A DNA stretch of 64,000 nucleotides from Rhabditoides inermis (taxonomy: Eukaryota; Nematoda; Chromadorea; Rhabditida; Rhabditidae): contig CAWZYM010000280.1 of assembly GCA_963966185.1 (NCBI GenBank), positions 62,001 to 126,000 on the forward strand, written 5' to 3'. Each line of letters opens with the position of its first letter. Position 1 is the first letter of the stretch. Position numbers and translations under genes: made by a program. Shown piece by piece: positions 1-11,367 of this stretch. The notes beneath the pieces are model-generated. The model searched no databases, was not told where the DNA came from, and saw only the letters and a program-made list of their open reading frames with translations.

Positions 1-313
1 ACAATAACGTCATCAAGTTCCACGCGCCTCGCTCCCTTCAAGTGATCGGCTTCTTTATCAACGAGCTACTCGCTGAGCCCACCACGATCTGCTTGTTGGA
101 AGAGGTGAGACTCTTTTTGAATCTATTCCTCTTTTTCAAAATAGATGAACATGTTGGTGCAATGTCTATTTTCAGGATTCTCTTTCTTCTCACTTCCACT
201 CTGTTCTTGAGCGTTTCGTCAGACGGAATGGATCCCGCGTACTCAGGAGGGTGTCTACGAACGGAGAGGAGACCACGGACGACCAGATCCTTCCGAATTC
301 AGCACTCTACTAA
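1..313 (+). CDS. 3' end of an unidentified gene (two last exons)
   Basis: Only the C-terminal part is in the window. The penultimate exon ends at 104 before GTGAGA and the last exon runs 176-313 after a TTTTCAG acceptor, with stop TAA at 311-313. The joined frame gives about 79 residues, containing IKFHAPRSLQVIGFF, INELLAEPTTICLLEE and, after the intron, DSLSSHFHSVLERF, ending NSALY. The part before the intron is partly hydrophobic; the tail is polar and basic. I do not recognise the family. The coding call rests on a clean phase-0 junction, a frame open on both sides, and a polyadenylation signal shortly after the stop. Confidence 0.6.
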
Positions 314-345
314 TAAACTAACCTCTGATAATGAACGAATGTTCT

Positions 346-351
346 AATAAA
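346..351 (+). terminator. polyadenylation signal AATAAA of the first gene
   Basis: AATAAA lies 33 bases after the TAA at 311-313 and is followed by T-rich sequence, as expected for the 3' end of the upstream gene. Confidence 0.5.
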
Positions 352-1192
352 TAATTTTATACTTTTTTGTATGTTTTATTTGAGAAAGGTTTCATCAGAA
401 CAGATACTACAACACAAAACTATCAATGTTTTCAATAAGTACGAAACATACATACAATATATCGTAGACTCATTTGAAAGCTATATTCACGAAGTGTGAG
501 CGAATTATTTTCATTGTTCAGTCAGTCGCCTTATATTTCTATCGGACCAAGCATCCACCAAGATATCCACAGGTATGTAATCCAATTCAATCCAGGGTGC
601 ATGAGCTAACCATACGTCTCGCGTGAATCGAATTTCTTATATACGGAGGCAAAGTCGCGAGAGTCCTTGGAAACTGAATTCACAAATAACACAAAGTACT
701 GTACATACCTACAGAAAATGAATCGTAATGTAGTGAATGGAGACAGTGAGCAGGGCGAGGGATTTTATTAGATGTGGATAGCAGACGCGTCGGTCTGCTA
801 GAGGTCTAGAGGACACTCTAGGACTCCAGGATGACTATTGAGTGAGTGAGATATGTCCACTCATCAATTTGTTGTTGTATTTCTAATCGTCTATTTCTAA
901 TCGACTCTGATATATTTTTTCTTCAATAAACTTTCAACTACAGTGCCACGAATCAAGAAGCAACTTGACTTGACGCCCGTCTCACATTCACATCACACAA
1001 GTACACAAGTTGCCGGGTTGCAATGAAATGAGAAAGTCGATAAGCCAGAATGGCTCGTGTGGAAAAAGGATATGTGCTTTTTCGGCTAGAGCAAATCGAA
1101 TGCCCAGGCTGATTTTGGCTGTTGTCTTTTCACCCTTGCGTCTGCCGCGTTGTTTACGTTTTGGAAGCGTGAGAGAGAGATAGAGAGAGAGG

Positions 1193-1240
<48 letters not shown>

Positions 1241-1680
1241 GAGAAAGAGAGACGGTGTTTATTTCGTCCGAATTTCATGTGAGCTGTGAAACAGAAACAC
1301 ATGTGTCTTGTCTTTTTCCATTTTCATTGCTATCGATTCGCAAACAACCTTAAACTGATAAACTGATTAGAGTATGATAGGTGTGATAAGATTGGACGCT
1401 ATCATGCAAGTGGTTTTCTCTATATAATTGATATCAATGTTTCACTGAGCGTATCCGTTGCATATTGTTACGTTCATCTTTTTTTTTCGCGCTGCCCCGA
1501 GTGTAATTTGTCTCGTCAGTAGAGAAAGCGATGTCTGCATCTCTCGCTACTCCACACTCTCTCCTCTCTCCATTCATTTCCTTCTCATTATACCGCAAGA
1601 GAGATTCGGCAATCGCATGTTTTGGACCTTTTCTCGTTTTCACGGCTATTGTGTTTATTCTATTCATAATCAAAGCTGTT
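352..1680. other. intergenic region before the sideroflexin gene
   Basis: No exon with family similarity was found. It holds AT-rich sequence and one GA microsatellite (about 1167-1253). The open frames over the GA tract read as Arg/Glu or Ser/Leu runs and are artefacts of the repeat. Confidence 0.5.
1167..1253. repeat. GA/CT microsatellite
   Basis: Nearly uninterrupted GAGA with a few AGAT or GGAG breaks, upstream of the sideroflexin gene. Confidence 0.9.
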
Positions 1681-1685
1681 TCAGC
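1681..1685 (+). promoter_or_regulatory. candidate splice-leader trans-splice acceptor
   Basis: A pyrimidine-rich stretch ends CTGTTTCAG one base before the ATG at 1686. An acceptor this close to the start codon, with no upstream exon in sight, is typical of nematode trans-splicing. The same CAG-C-ATG arrangement occurs at the SEC62 exon at 7513. Confidence 0.45.
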
Positions 1686-2529
1686 ATGTCTGACACAATT
1701 TTCGGGTTCCCCAAATATCCGAAATTCGACCCGCACTCGCCCCGATTCCCACAGGACTCGTTTCTCGGGAGGTGTGTTTATATGTTTGTTTGTTGTTTGT
1801 TTACTTGTGTTGTTTGTTTGATTATTGTTTTTTTATTTATTTCACAGGTACCTCACCAACCTCGATGTGGTCGATCCGTCAACGTTGTTCGTCTCAGACG
1901 TACGTACTTTTTTCCTACACGTTTCATCTATAATACGTTTCAGCGTTAATATATGTGGAGCGTCATTTCATTTCTCTCAATAATCTCGCAGCAATGAAGT
2001 GATTCCAAAACAACAAAACCACAAAACATAATAGCATATATGATATTACAAAACCTTGCAAAGGCCGATCCCTCTGTAACGTTGTGCTCAATGTTACGGA
2101 GTCAATAGTGGAAACTAAAGACGGACTGACCACACTCCTCGAGCGTGTCTTTGCAGAAGCAGCACGAAGTCATTCTAAACTGAACAATTGCACAATGCGA
2201 AATTCAGTACTTTCAGTTCTTCAGAATCAGTTCTTTGTGTTCCAGAGGCAGCTGGCCGAGTCGTGCCAGCTGCTCGACGACTTCAAGGCGGGCAGGACAA
2301 CCGGGGCGAGCGACGAGCAGCTGTGGAGGGCGAAGAAGATAAAGGCGAGTTCACATAGGTAATCCCTTCCTTCCTCCTTGTTTCTTTTCTGTACTGTTCT
2401 GATTGACTCTTCTGACTTTTGTCAATTAGGGACGAAGATAGAAGTAGACAGTGTAGGATAGAGAGAGAGGAGAGAGAGAACGAGTAGAGAGAGAGAGTGA
2501 GAGTGAGTGAGAGAGAGTGAGAGAGAACG

Positions 2530-2569
<40 letters not shown>

Positions 2570-2618
2570 GAGTGAGTGAGAGAGAGTGAGAGTGAGTTAG
2601 AGAGAGTGAGAGAGAACG

Positions 2619-2660
<42 letters not shown>

Positions 2661-2789
2661 GTAGAGAGAGAGAGAGAGAGAGTGAGAGTGAGTGAGAGAG
2701 AGTGAGAGTGAGTGAGAGAGAGTGAGAGAGAACGAGTAGAGAGAGAGAGAGAGAGAGAGAGAGTGAGTGAGAGAGAGTGAGAGAGAACG

Positions 2790-2825
<36 letters not shown>

Positions 2826-2876
2826 GAGTGAGTGAGAGAGAGAGAGAACGAGTAGAGAGAGAGGAGAGAGAGAACG

Positions 2877-2935
<59 letters not shown>

Positions 2936-4103
2936 TCTTTTTATAGTCCGCCATCCTGCACCCCGACACTGGCGAGAAGATCTTCGCCCCCTTCCGCATG
3001 AGCGGCTTCGTGCCGTTCGGATGGGTCACGGTAATGATGTTTTGTTACTTTAAAAGATTAAAGTGACCATAATTAGTTAATGAGTTTATTTTTCTCTGAT
3101 GTCAAGCGATCTCACGACTATTGAACTTGCAGGAACAAAGAATAGACACAAACATTCTGTGAAACGTAACATTATAACACCTTGTAGCGGTTGAATTATT
3201 TTATCGAAGTTTTCTGAATCCCGGCGGGCTTCACATTCCATTTTTCCATGTGAAATTATTAATAGAAAAAGAAATTCCTCCGCTTTGATCCTTTGATTTC
3301 AGAATCAACTCACCTTTCATGCATAAATTATCATGACTACAAACAGTGCTGCATTTACTACCAAAGACCACTGTATATTCATTTTTATGGCCTCTACTCT
3401 ACTGTCTTCCAGTTTGACGAGCATGCTCCTCCTAACGCTGTTATTCTCAATGTTAGCTGTCATGACTAGATGATCCAACCGACAGCGAAAAGTGAAAACT
3501 GTATTTAAGTGTTTTAAGTTATAGGTTATAATATAACCTCTACTTGAGGTCACCGGCATGCTGCTGCCGAACCCGTCGTGGCCGACGCTGCTGTTTTGGC
3601 AGTGGATGAACCAGTCGCACAACGCATGCGTCAACTACGCCAACCGAAACGCCACCCAGGTGAGGAGTGTACAATACAGTGATAGAGAACGTCTTTGCCC
3701 ATAGGAATAAGATCGCCAATCAGCTGAGTGGCAACTTGTTGGTATTGCGTTTACTTCACTACTCATAGGATAACGCAGGATAACGCCGTACTAATTGTTC
3801 TTAGCCAAAAACAAGAGTTTTGAATTATTACGACTGTAACTGCACTGAGATATCTATCTCTCAATATTTTTTGTTTCTATGTCTCTCCATTTCTCCGCCT
3901 CTTCTGTTTCTCATTTTTGTAATGAGTCCGGTATAGTGTTATGGAAATGAGCGCTATGAAAAGCGTGAAATTGCTGATAGTTTTTTTAGCCACAATATAT
4001 GAATTAGGTGAAACGTATTTCAAAGTGACTGACTGGCCCAGCCGCAGCAGAGTGGGGATAGCTGACCGTTTTCTCGCTTTTCTAGTACTCTCACCGAGTG
4101 TCT

Positions 4104-4145
<42 letters not shown>

Positions 4146-4146
4146 G

Positions 4147-4177
<31 letters not shown>

Positions 4178-5108
4178 AAGAGGGAGAGGCAGGAGGAGTG
4201 CATGTACATGACGCCACCGTGTTCCAGCCCCAACCCATCTCCAAGTTCGTGGGCGCCTACGCGGCCGCAGTCTCCGCCGCGCTGTCAGTGTCAGCCGGTG
4301 GGTGGATGAATCAATCAATCAATCATTTATCCAGAATCGCTATATCCAGATTATGCAACAAGTGCATACGGTACACCGTAAGGTGGATAAATTTTCTCCT
4401 TTTTTACGTAAAGTGGATGAATATTCTCCTTTTTTACTATTCGCTTTATGTGGCATTTTGGTTCTCAAAACTGTAGTGTTTCTGCTCTGCTGTGGTAATT
4501 GGGATGTTGAGAACAGCGTTGCCATGTGATTATCGCAAACGCTTTCGAATTCAATTCAACTTACTAGTGAAACGTAAGTGTAATAGTGCATTTTTGTAGG
4601 TGATGTTTTTCCTGATGATGCCATGAAGGCGAAACGTCGGAATAAAACTGTTTTTATCGCGGTACATCGGCTGAACACCACATCTCATCATAATAGTACA
4701 CTAGTAATAGAAAGAATGATTTTCTTACTTTTAGCGGAGCATATTAGTGGAGAGGTTAGTGGATGTGATAAAGTGGTGATCTGGTTTTTATATGGTGGGT
4801 GGGACTACACTTTTCTGGTGTGAAACGAACGAGTGACAGTGGAGAAAAGAGGAGATGAGAACCTCGAACTGATTGGACGCAATTTCCAAACCGATACACA
4901 TATAAAATTATTGCTCACTAGACATTGAGCAATACATTGGTTGAGTGAAACGTATGCTTTCGTCGTAAACAATTCGAATCTTTTCGACAGCTTGATTTCG
5001 TAAAATAGAAGATTTGCGATGATCACAGGTCTTACGTACATGCTGAAAAAGACGTCGTCGCTGCCGCCCCAGACGAGGCTCATCGTACAGAGGTCGGGAG
5101 AGAGAGAG

Positions 5109-5144
<36 letters not shown>

Positions 5145-6332
5145 CGGAGACCTTCTGAGAACAGAAGGGCAAGAATACAACAAAAATGACTTACTTCTTA
5201 CATTCGATAGTTGCAGGTTCGTCCCTCTCCCCGCCACTTCCTTCGCATCTTCTCTCAATGTGATCTTCATGCGAGGAAGCGAGCTCACTACGGGTGAGAA
5301 TGTTTTGGTCTGCTCCGATTTCTTGAGATTTCGGTATGATAATACATAATACATCAATCTGCTTCGTTCTCTTGGAATTACGGTGGGAGAATAATTCGAT
5401 CTGCTTCGTTCTCTTAGGATTACGGTAGGAGAATAATTAGATCTGCTTCGTTCCCTTATGATTACGGTTTGGAGAAAAATTTGATCTACTTCGTTCTCTT
5501 AGGATTACGATAGGGGAATAATTTGATCAACTTCGTTCCCTTAGGATTACGGTAAGAGAATAATTTGACCTATGTTGCAGGCATCGAGGTGTACGAGAAG
5601 GGCGGGAACGTAGTGGGCGTGTCGAAGGTGGCTGCCAAGCAGGCCGTGACCGACACGACACTCACCAGGGCATTCCTGCCCGTGCCCCTCCTCCTCGCGC
5701 CGCCCTGCATCATGCCGTTCTTGGAGAAGTGGGTGGGGGGTGGGGGTTGAGATATGATCAGACTGAGTGAGTTCGATCTTGGCTGTGCGCCCCGCCGCAC
5801 GCACATGGTGGCAACCTGACGCCCACATGGCTATTTCTTTTCTGGTAGATGTTAATACGTTTCACGCGGATGCCATTTGCGTGAGCAGTAGTCGATCATG
5901 CCGTTCTTGGAGAAGTGAGTGGGGGAAATACACAAATGGCAGGAAATTTTGAGCTTAAGCAAAATACGTTTCACGCACATTTCATTTGAGTGGGCAGTGA
6001 TGGGCACTAATGTGCATGGTATATCTTTGTATTTGCAATAGAAACATGTCGAGAATGAAAGAGAAGAAGAGGGACAGAGTGAAAGTGGGAGAAAGAGTGT
6101 GAGATGTGAGTGAGAGTGAAAGAGAGAGAAAGAGAAAGAAAGAGAGAGATAAAGCGAGAGAGAGAAAGAGAGAGAGAGATCTCCCTCCCAGGATGCGCTG
6201 GGTGCGCTCCTCTCCCGTCCGCCATCTCCTTGTCAACGCGGTCGTGTGCACGCTCTCATTCGCCGTCTCCCTCCCCGTCGCACTGGCACTCTTCCCACAG
6301 GAGTCCGCGGTAGCCCTCTCCCTCTCTCTCTC

Positions 6333-6387
<55 letters not shown>

Positions 6388-6509
6388 CACCTATAGTAAG
6401 TATTCATTTTATAAAACAGAAATCTCTTCAGATCTCCATCGACCTTCTTGAGCCGGAGCTGCGCGACAAGACCGAGCACAAGGAGCTCTTCTACAACAAG
6501 GGACTGTGA
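1686..6509 (+). CDS. sfxn-5: sideroflexin-5-like mitochondrial inner-membrane carrier
   Basis: Sideroflexins are multi-pass mitochondrial inner-membrane transporters; relatives carry serine or other small metabolites. Exons: 1686-1771, 1848-1899, 2246-2344, 2947-3030, 3549-3659, 4228-4297, 5029-5092, 5217-5293, 5581-5728, 6192-6309, 6432-6509. All phases match and give 328 residues, near the family's usual 320-340. Family signatures in order: LWRAKKIK then [22 protein letters not shown], the hallmark [36 protein letters not shown], and the family C-terminus YNKGL. Length, HPDT context and tail fit the SFXN5 branch best. The ATG at 1686 is preceded by a likely trans-splice acceptor. Intron 3 needs a GC donor (AAG|GCGAGT at 2345). 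Introns 3, 5, 7, 9 and 10 carry GA or CT tracts. Confidence 0.93.
2459..2934. repeat. long GA-rich tract with GAGTGAGA/AACGAGTA variants in sideroflexin intron 3
   Basis: About 480 bases of GA repeat broken at intervals by AACGAGTAGAGAG and GTGAGAGTGAGTGAGAG blocks, giving a secondary minisatellite order. It fills most of the intron and ends a few bases before the TTTTTATAG acceptor at 2946. The 248-residue Ser/Leu open frame on the minus strand here is a repeat artefact. Confidence 0.95.
4103..4188. repeat. GA/TA microsatellite in sideroflexin intron 5
   Basis: A GA run with an internal TATATATATA block, about 40 bases upstream of the exon at 4228. Confidence 0.9.
5098..5143. repeat. GA microsatellite directly after a splice donor
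   Basis: GA repeat starting within six bases of the donor at 5093 in sideroflexin intron 7. Confidence 0.9.
5353..5568. repeat. tandem repeat, about 43-bp unit, five degenerate copies
   Basis: The core CTGCTTCGTTCTCTTAGGAT, then TACGGTAGGAGAATAATT, recurs five times with small changes in sideroflexin intron 8, just upstream of the exon at 5581. It is local and was not seen elsewhere in the window. Confidence 0.85.
6058..6391. repeat. GA tract before and CT tract after sideroflexin exon 10
   Basis: GA-rich sequence (6058-6180) abuts the acceptor of the exon 6192-6309, and a CT tract (about 6312-6391) starts just after its donor. The purine bias flips strand across the exon. Confidence 0.85.
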
Positions 6510-6937
6510 TTTGTTATGTGAATATTGTGGTTCTATGTACTTTTGGGTTATTGGGATTGTGGATTGTTTGATAAATTTATTAATATTGTTTTTTCATTCA
6601 TAACAATTAAATTAGTAAATTTTCTCTTCCTAATTGCAAACGCAAAATATTCACACGTTGAATTGGTCCCGCCACGAAGACATATTTCGGTGTTCATTGC
6701 GGCGCTCAGTTGGAACCCGCCAGCGCGCCGCCCGTGTATAGTGAGTCGGGTGCAGTGAGTGTGAGCGGGAAGAGAGAGAGATTCGGTCTCTCCCGCACTT
6801 TTCTTTTTATCTCCTTGGTTTGGCCAATGCGTGCGTGTGTGTATCGGACCCCCTCCATCGCAAGAATCCGGTTTTGCAGATCGGCCTTCGCCGGAGAAGA
6901 ATCGAATCTCGACCCGTCGACGCCTTCTCCCATCACA
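6510..6937 (+). other. short intergenic region with putative SEC62 upstream sequence
   Basis: About 430 bases between the sideroflexin stop and the first candidate SEC62 ATG. It holds an AT-rich 3' flank, then a GC-richer block with the motif AATTGGTCCCGCCACGA (6661-6677). Same-strand spacing leaves a shared transcript possible, but it is wider than the roughly 100 bases usual in nematode operons. Confidence 0.4.
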
Positions 6938-6958
6938 ATGTCGCGCAGAAAGCAACAG
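6938..6958 (+). CDS. sec-62: alternative first exon of SEC62 (MSRRKQQ)
   Basis: ATG TCG CGC AGA AAG CAA CAG followed by the donor GTCAGC. It ends in phase 0, as does the other first exon at 7513-7554, so either can splice to the acceptor at 7632 and keep the frame. Basic starts of this kind are normal for SEC62 cytosolic N-termini. This form would give 355 residues. It cannot be spliced onto 7512, because that frame soon hits a stop. Confidence 0.5.
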
Positions 6959-7506
6959 GTCAGCGCCGAATTCATCAATATTCCATGTCTGCTGTACTCT
7001 CTATTTTGTATTCTGTTTATGCTCCCTATGTTTTCCGCGTTGCTGCTGGAGTGGCGTGGATTAGCCTGTCTAGTACACGTGTTCTCGTACCAGTACGTTG
7101 TTGTTGTATAGTTTGAAGTATGATTTCATGTTTGTATCTTTCCCCTTTCTCACCTTCGTTTGACAGAGTTCAGTCTCACGTGTTATGTTCCGCTGTAGTG
7201 TCTGCATGTTATCATGTGCTACAACCTTGAAAGAGCAACATTCAACTCATACATGCTACACCTTTCCCTCATGTTGCCTACTCCATCTTATCCCTGTTTC
7301 ACAGTCATCCTCATTGCTATTTCCGTCATGTCGTGACGCCACAACACCCTCTCACTCTCCTTATATGACACACTCCCTCTCTCTCCTCTCTCCCTCCTCC
7401 CACTCGCTATTACGCGACGAAGCCGCGTGCGCCTGACGTCATTTCATTGGCCGATGCTCGCACCCGCCCACCCAACCCAACTATTCCCCCCTCTTCTAGC
7501 TAACCC

Positions 7507-7512
7507 CGCAGC
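7507..7512 (+). promoter_or_regulatory. candidate trans-splice acceptor before the second SEC62 ATG
   Basis: CCCCGCAG ends one base before the ATG at 7513, after a long CT-rich stretch (7340-7500). This suits a trans-spliced start separate from the 6938 exon. Confidence 0.4.
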
Positions 7513-10500
7513 ATGGGTCGCCGCAACCAGCACATTGATTACGAGGATGAAGTGGTAATCATAGTTGTTTACATCTTCCTACATTCTTTATACATTTTAG
7601 ATATCTATTTATTTATACAATACTGCTTCAGGATGAGGGTGCTGCCGCCGAGAACGGTTTGCCGAAGGAGGAGGAGGCAGTGCTCAAGTACGTGCGCTTC
7701 AACTGCCCCACCCAGTCGACCATGTTCAACGGAAACGAGGTGCACTACTTCAACGGTGAGCAGATTGATTGATGGTTTAATTAACGCATTTAATCGAATA
7801 GTCGAGGGATTGATTGATTGTGATTGTTCGGATGCGCTATGCTGCGCCTCCCCCTCTCTTGTGACGTGGAAGTGTGTTGTAGTGTACGAATAGGGGATAG
7901 GGAGCAATTGAGACAATCGTTTGTGACTGTGCGATGCGACCGGCGCCTGAATATCGCTTAGACATAATGTGAACGGCGATGGATCGAGTCGAGTATGTGG
8001 TAGGGAAACGGTGAATAGATATAGAGTAATAGAGACATGCGGTGATTTGATGTTGCTGTTCATGACTATGCAGCGAAACGCGCGACGTTCCATTCATTGC
8101 AAACCTGAGAATACACATTACTTGCCTAGTGATTGTGAGTTGGCAACAGATGCATTGTGGCCATTGCCTATACGAATTGCATATTCTACTGACATACAGT
8201 ACACAAACGATTGACGATCTTATAAATTATGAAAAATCGCGAATCTGAATTGATTGTTCAAGTATATAAAATTTGAATGTTGCAGGCGTGAAGGCGATCG
8301 ACCTTCTTATGGCATCCAAGTGGGGCGCGGAGAAGGCGGGCGAGGCGGCCAAGTTCACCACCAGGTGAGATTATTGATTATTTGATGTATTGATCGACTG
8401 GGCTGTGTGAGAAGATCACACTGGTAGAGGGACGAGGATGATTCATGGGCATTGATTGATTGATTGGTATTGATTGATTGCTCCAGGCACTCGTGCGTGT
8501 TGTGGATGTACAGCATGATGGAGCGACAGGCCTTCTTCCGTGTGCGTCGCCTCGTCTCCAAGAAGGACAAGAAGGAGAAGAAGCAGGGAGGTGAGCGTGA
8601 AACTCTGGGTCAGAGGAAGTCTTCACAACACTTCCGGCCAAGTCTGACTGCTTCTCTTGTTATTCGTTCGTTTTATTGATGGTGCAGTGCGTGAGGGAGA
8701 AAATTGATGTTCATTAGATTGTTTTGAGCGACATGCATTTGTGACGCATATTGTTCGCGTATCTGTTCGATATAGCTTTGATCCAGATCCAGACTGAATC
8801 GTACTCTGACTCTTGTTTCAGCTGCTGGTGGCGATGCGAGCGCGACGGCCTCTCCGAAGATTGAGAAGAAGGAAAGAGAGGAGACGGCCAACGAGACGGA
8901 GAGGGAGGACGACAAGGTACGTGTTTTCATTTTCAAGTGTCTTTTGGTTTTAATGGTTGTGTGCCTTTTATTGCATTTGCACGTAATATTTCAAGTGAAA
9001 AGATCGATGAAACGTATCTGTCCGAGAATATGCCATGTTTTTTTCAGAAGGTGGCCACTGCTGAGAAGAAGGACAAGAAACAGAAGAAGGTTGGTCGTTC
9101 TTACTATTCTCTTCATTGTCTATCGATGGAAGACTGTTTTCTCCCCGCTTATCCCTCTTCTCGACCCTGACCCTGCTCCCCTCTTCTTCAATTTCCTGCA
9201 TTAACTGGGTAGCCTCCACCAACCCCTCTTGTAATAGGTCAGTAGGCCACTAACAAACAGGAAATCATTACATCAACATCAACAAATCGAAGTTTAAAAG
9301 AAATCTTGTATTCGGTCATAACTTGTCAATGAATGTGTGATGAATTTGAACGTTACCACTGTTGTTGTTTAATATCGCAGCATCGTCATCACCTATCATG
9401 CCCGTGTGTTGCAGGTGAAGCTGGAGGTGCACAGTGTGCAGACGTTCTCGGACTCGCAGGACTTCTACGTGTGGGTGTTCGACCCGACGCCCCTCTACAA
9501 GAAGATCATCGGACTCATGATGGGTGAGTGTGGGGTGGGAGGCGTGTTGCGGGCGTGTGTGTGTGTGTGTGTGTGGAGAGGAGTACGTAATGTACTTATT
9601 GTTTGCACGGAGAATAGACATCATAGTGTCCCCATGTCATCGCAGTTTTTTTTGGGTGGATAAAATGATGCGATCGAGCGGTCGTAAAAGGGAAGGAATA
9701 TGTTTCTCCGCTAGGTGGAGTGGCTGGTTTGAGCTGGCATTTCAATTGTATCTTAACTATCACTATTTCTATAATTCGATTGATTGATGATAATTACAAC
9801 AATGTGTGTAATAACGTTTTAATATCATTTTAATACAAACTGTGCTCACTTGCAGTGCTGGACGTGATTACATCATTCGATCTTGGTTATTTATGCAAAT
9901 GGTTCATTTCAATATTGTGTTTCGCTTTCAGTGCTGGGCACGATCGCGGGCTGTCTGTTCCCGCTGTGGCCGATGTGGCTGCGACAGGGCGTCTACTACG
10001 TCTCCCTCACCGGCATCGGCGGGTTCGGAGCCATCATCGTCACGGCTATTCGTGAGTCGCTTCGGAAATTGAGCTGGAAATTATAATACAATTATCGAAG
10101 CCATCGTTTTCACGGCTATTCGTGAGTCGCTTCGATTTCAATGATAATGTGTTCATGAAACGCGATCCTGGACAAACGTCTGACGTTACAGTGCGCACGA
10201 TTCTGTTCTGCGCCATCTGGGCGGCGACGATGGGCCGCCACAAGCTGTGGGTGCTGCCGAACCTGACCGAGGACTGCGGGTTCTTCGAGAGCTTCCAGCC
10301 CTGGTACAGCTATGAGTGAGTGCGGGGGGAGGAGAGACAGGGAGAGAGAGGAGAGAGGGAGGGAGAGAGGGAGGAAGGGAGAGAGAGAGAGAGAGAGAGT
10401 ATGGTGTTCAGATACTGCCCCGGAGGCAAGTCGGACGCTGACGGCAAGAAGAAGAGCAAGAAGGACAAGAAGGACAAGGACTCGGGTGGGTGATTGGAAC

Positions 10501-10991
10501 TGTTTATCCAAAGAGAGTGAAATAACATGTCCCTACCTCTTCATCCCCTGTTCACCCTCGCCCACTCCTTGACTAGTTTGTACTGTTAAACGACTATATG
10601 ATTTATGAATGGCTTACTGTAGTTTGGAAGCTTGACGGAATAGTTTGTCTGCCTCGAGAGGAGCTCGATGCCTATTTTCAATGTGTGTGTTATGTTTTGT
10701 GTTTTCAGACGAGGAGGAAGAGGGGCAGGAGAGAGTGGATGGTGAGGGCGAGCGGGGCAGCGCCACCGAGGGCAGCGTATCCGACACGGACGCCAACGCG
10801 GTACGGGTCGTATTATTGATTGGTATTTATTGATCGATCGATTATATGATGATTCGATGTCTGTTGTATTTAGTGATTCCTTATGTTTGATGATTGATTG
10901 ATTGCAGTCTGCTCCGTCGTCTCCGAAGGGCGAGGTTCGCAAGCGGCGAGCGAAGAAGGCGGATGAGGACTATGTGGTCGTCAACCAGTGA
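7513..10991 (+). CDS. sec-62: SEC62, ER protein translocation factor
   Basis: SEC62 works with SEC61 and SEC63 in post-translational import of proteins into the ER. Exons: 7513-7554, 7632-7755, 8286-8364, 8487-8590, 8822-8916, 9048-9089, 9415-9523, 9932-10051, 10192-10315, 10412-10485, 10709-10800, 10908-10991; 362 residues with this first exon, close to animal SEC62. Recognised in order: cytosolic domain with VLKYVRFNCPTQSTMFNG and SKWG; FTTRHSC; a Lys/Glu-rich charged linker; DFYVWVFDPTP; first membrane segment with CLFPLWPMWLRQGVYYVSL; second membrane segment; then GRHKLWVLPNLT and DCGF, strongly conserved; and an acidic and Lys-rich cytosolic tail. It follows the sideroflexin gene and converges with the Kelch gene ending at 11368. 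Confidence 0.96.
9852..9880 (+). repeat. partial copy of the SEC62 exon-8 acceptor region
   Basis: TTGCAGTGCTGGACGTGATT resembles the real exon start TTTCAG|TGCTGGGCACGATCG at 9926-9945, about 80 bases downstream. It is a diverged duplicate inside the intron and a possible cryptic acceptor. Confidence 0.6.
10098..10135 (+). repeat. partial copy of the SEC62 exon-8 donor region
   Basis: CACGGCTATTCGTGAGTCGC is repeated exactly here and at the true exon end (10041-10060), with flanking similarity (GAGCCATC versus AAGCCATC). The second copy lies in the intron. Confidence 0.85.
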
Positions 10992-11367
10992 GCAAGCAAT
11001 GAAAGCACGCCTCCCCTCGACTCTTCCTATGTTACTCTTGTCCCCCTCGGTTCGTGCCAACCACCCGTCTCATACTCCCTTCGGTGTAGGCTCTCTATGG
11101 GGCGATCGATTGATTGGTTATCGATCGATCGGTCCGCTGTCGCTTTGTCCCGTCCAATAGGCGATGTTCTGTCTGTGATGTATTCGCATTATGAGATATT
11201 TGGTATTTGTGTATGTGAGCAGCATCTGTGAGATGGATTTGAATGTGTGTGTGTGTTTTCGTTTTTATTTTGCATGGATTTGAAATATAAATGGTTTAAA
11301 CAATTTATTTGAATATGTCAGTCTTATTTAAGTATTTAAATTGAATAATGAGTATAGGTTTGTCAAA
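10992..11367. other. convergent 3' flanks of SEC62 and the Kelch gene
   Basis: Only about 375 bases separate the SEC62 stop and the minus-strand Kelch stop. The part from 11220 on is AT-rich with a TG run. No other gene is visible. Confidence 0.5.

Noticed and set aside
2283..3029. 248-residue minus-strand open frame rich in Ser and Leu
   Set aside because: It is the translation of the GA/CT tract in sideroflexin intron 3. The same holds for the Arg/Glu and Ser/Leu frames at 988-1353, 5982-6479, 19786-20165 and 55449-55664.
1686..10991. Sideroflexin and SEC62 as a clear operon
   Set aside because: Same strand and trans-splice-like acceptors are suggestive, but the 430-1000-base gap and the alternative upstream first exon leave this unproven.
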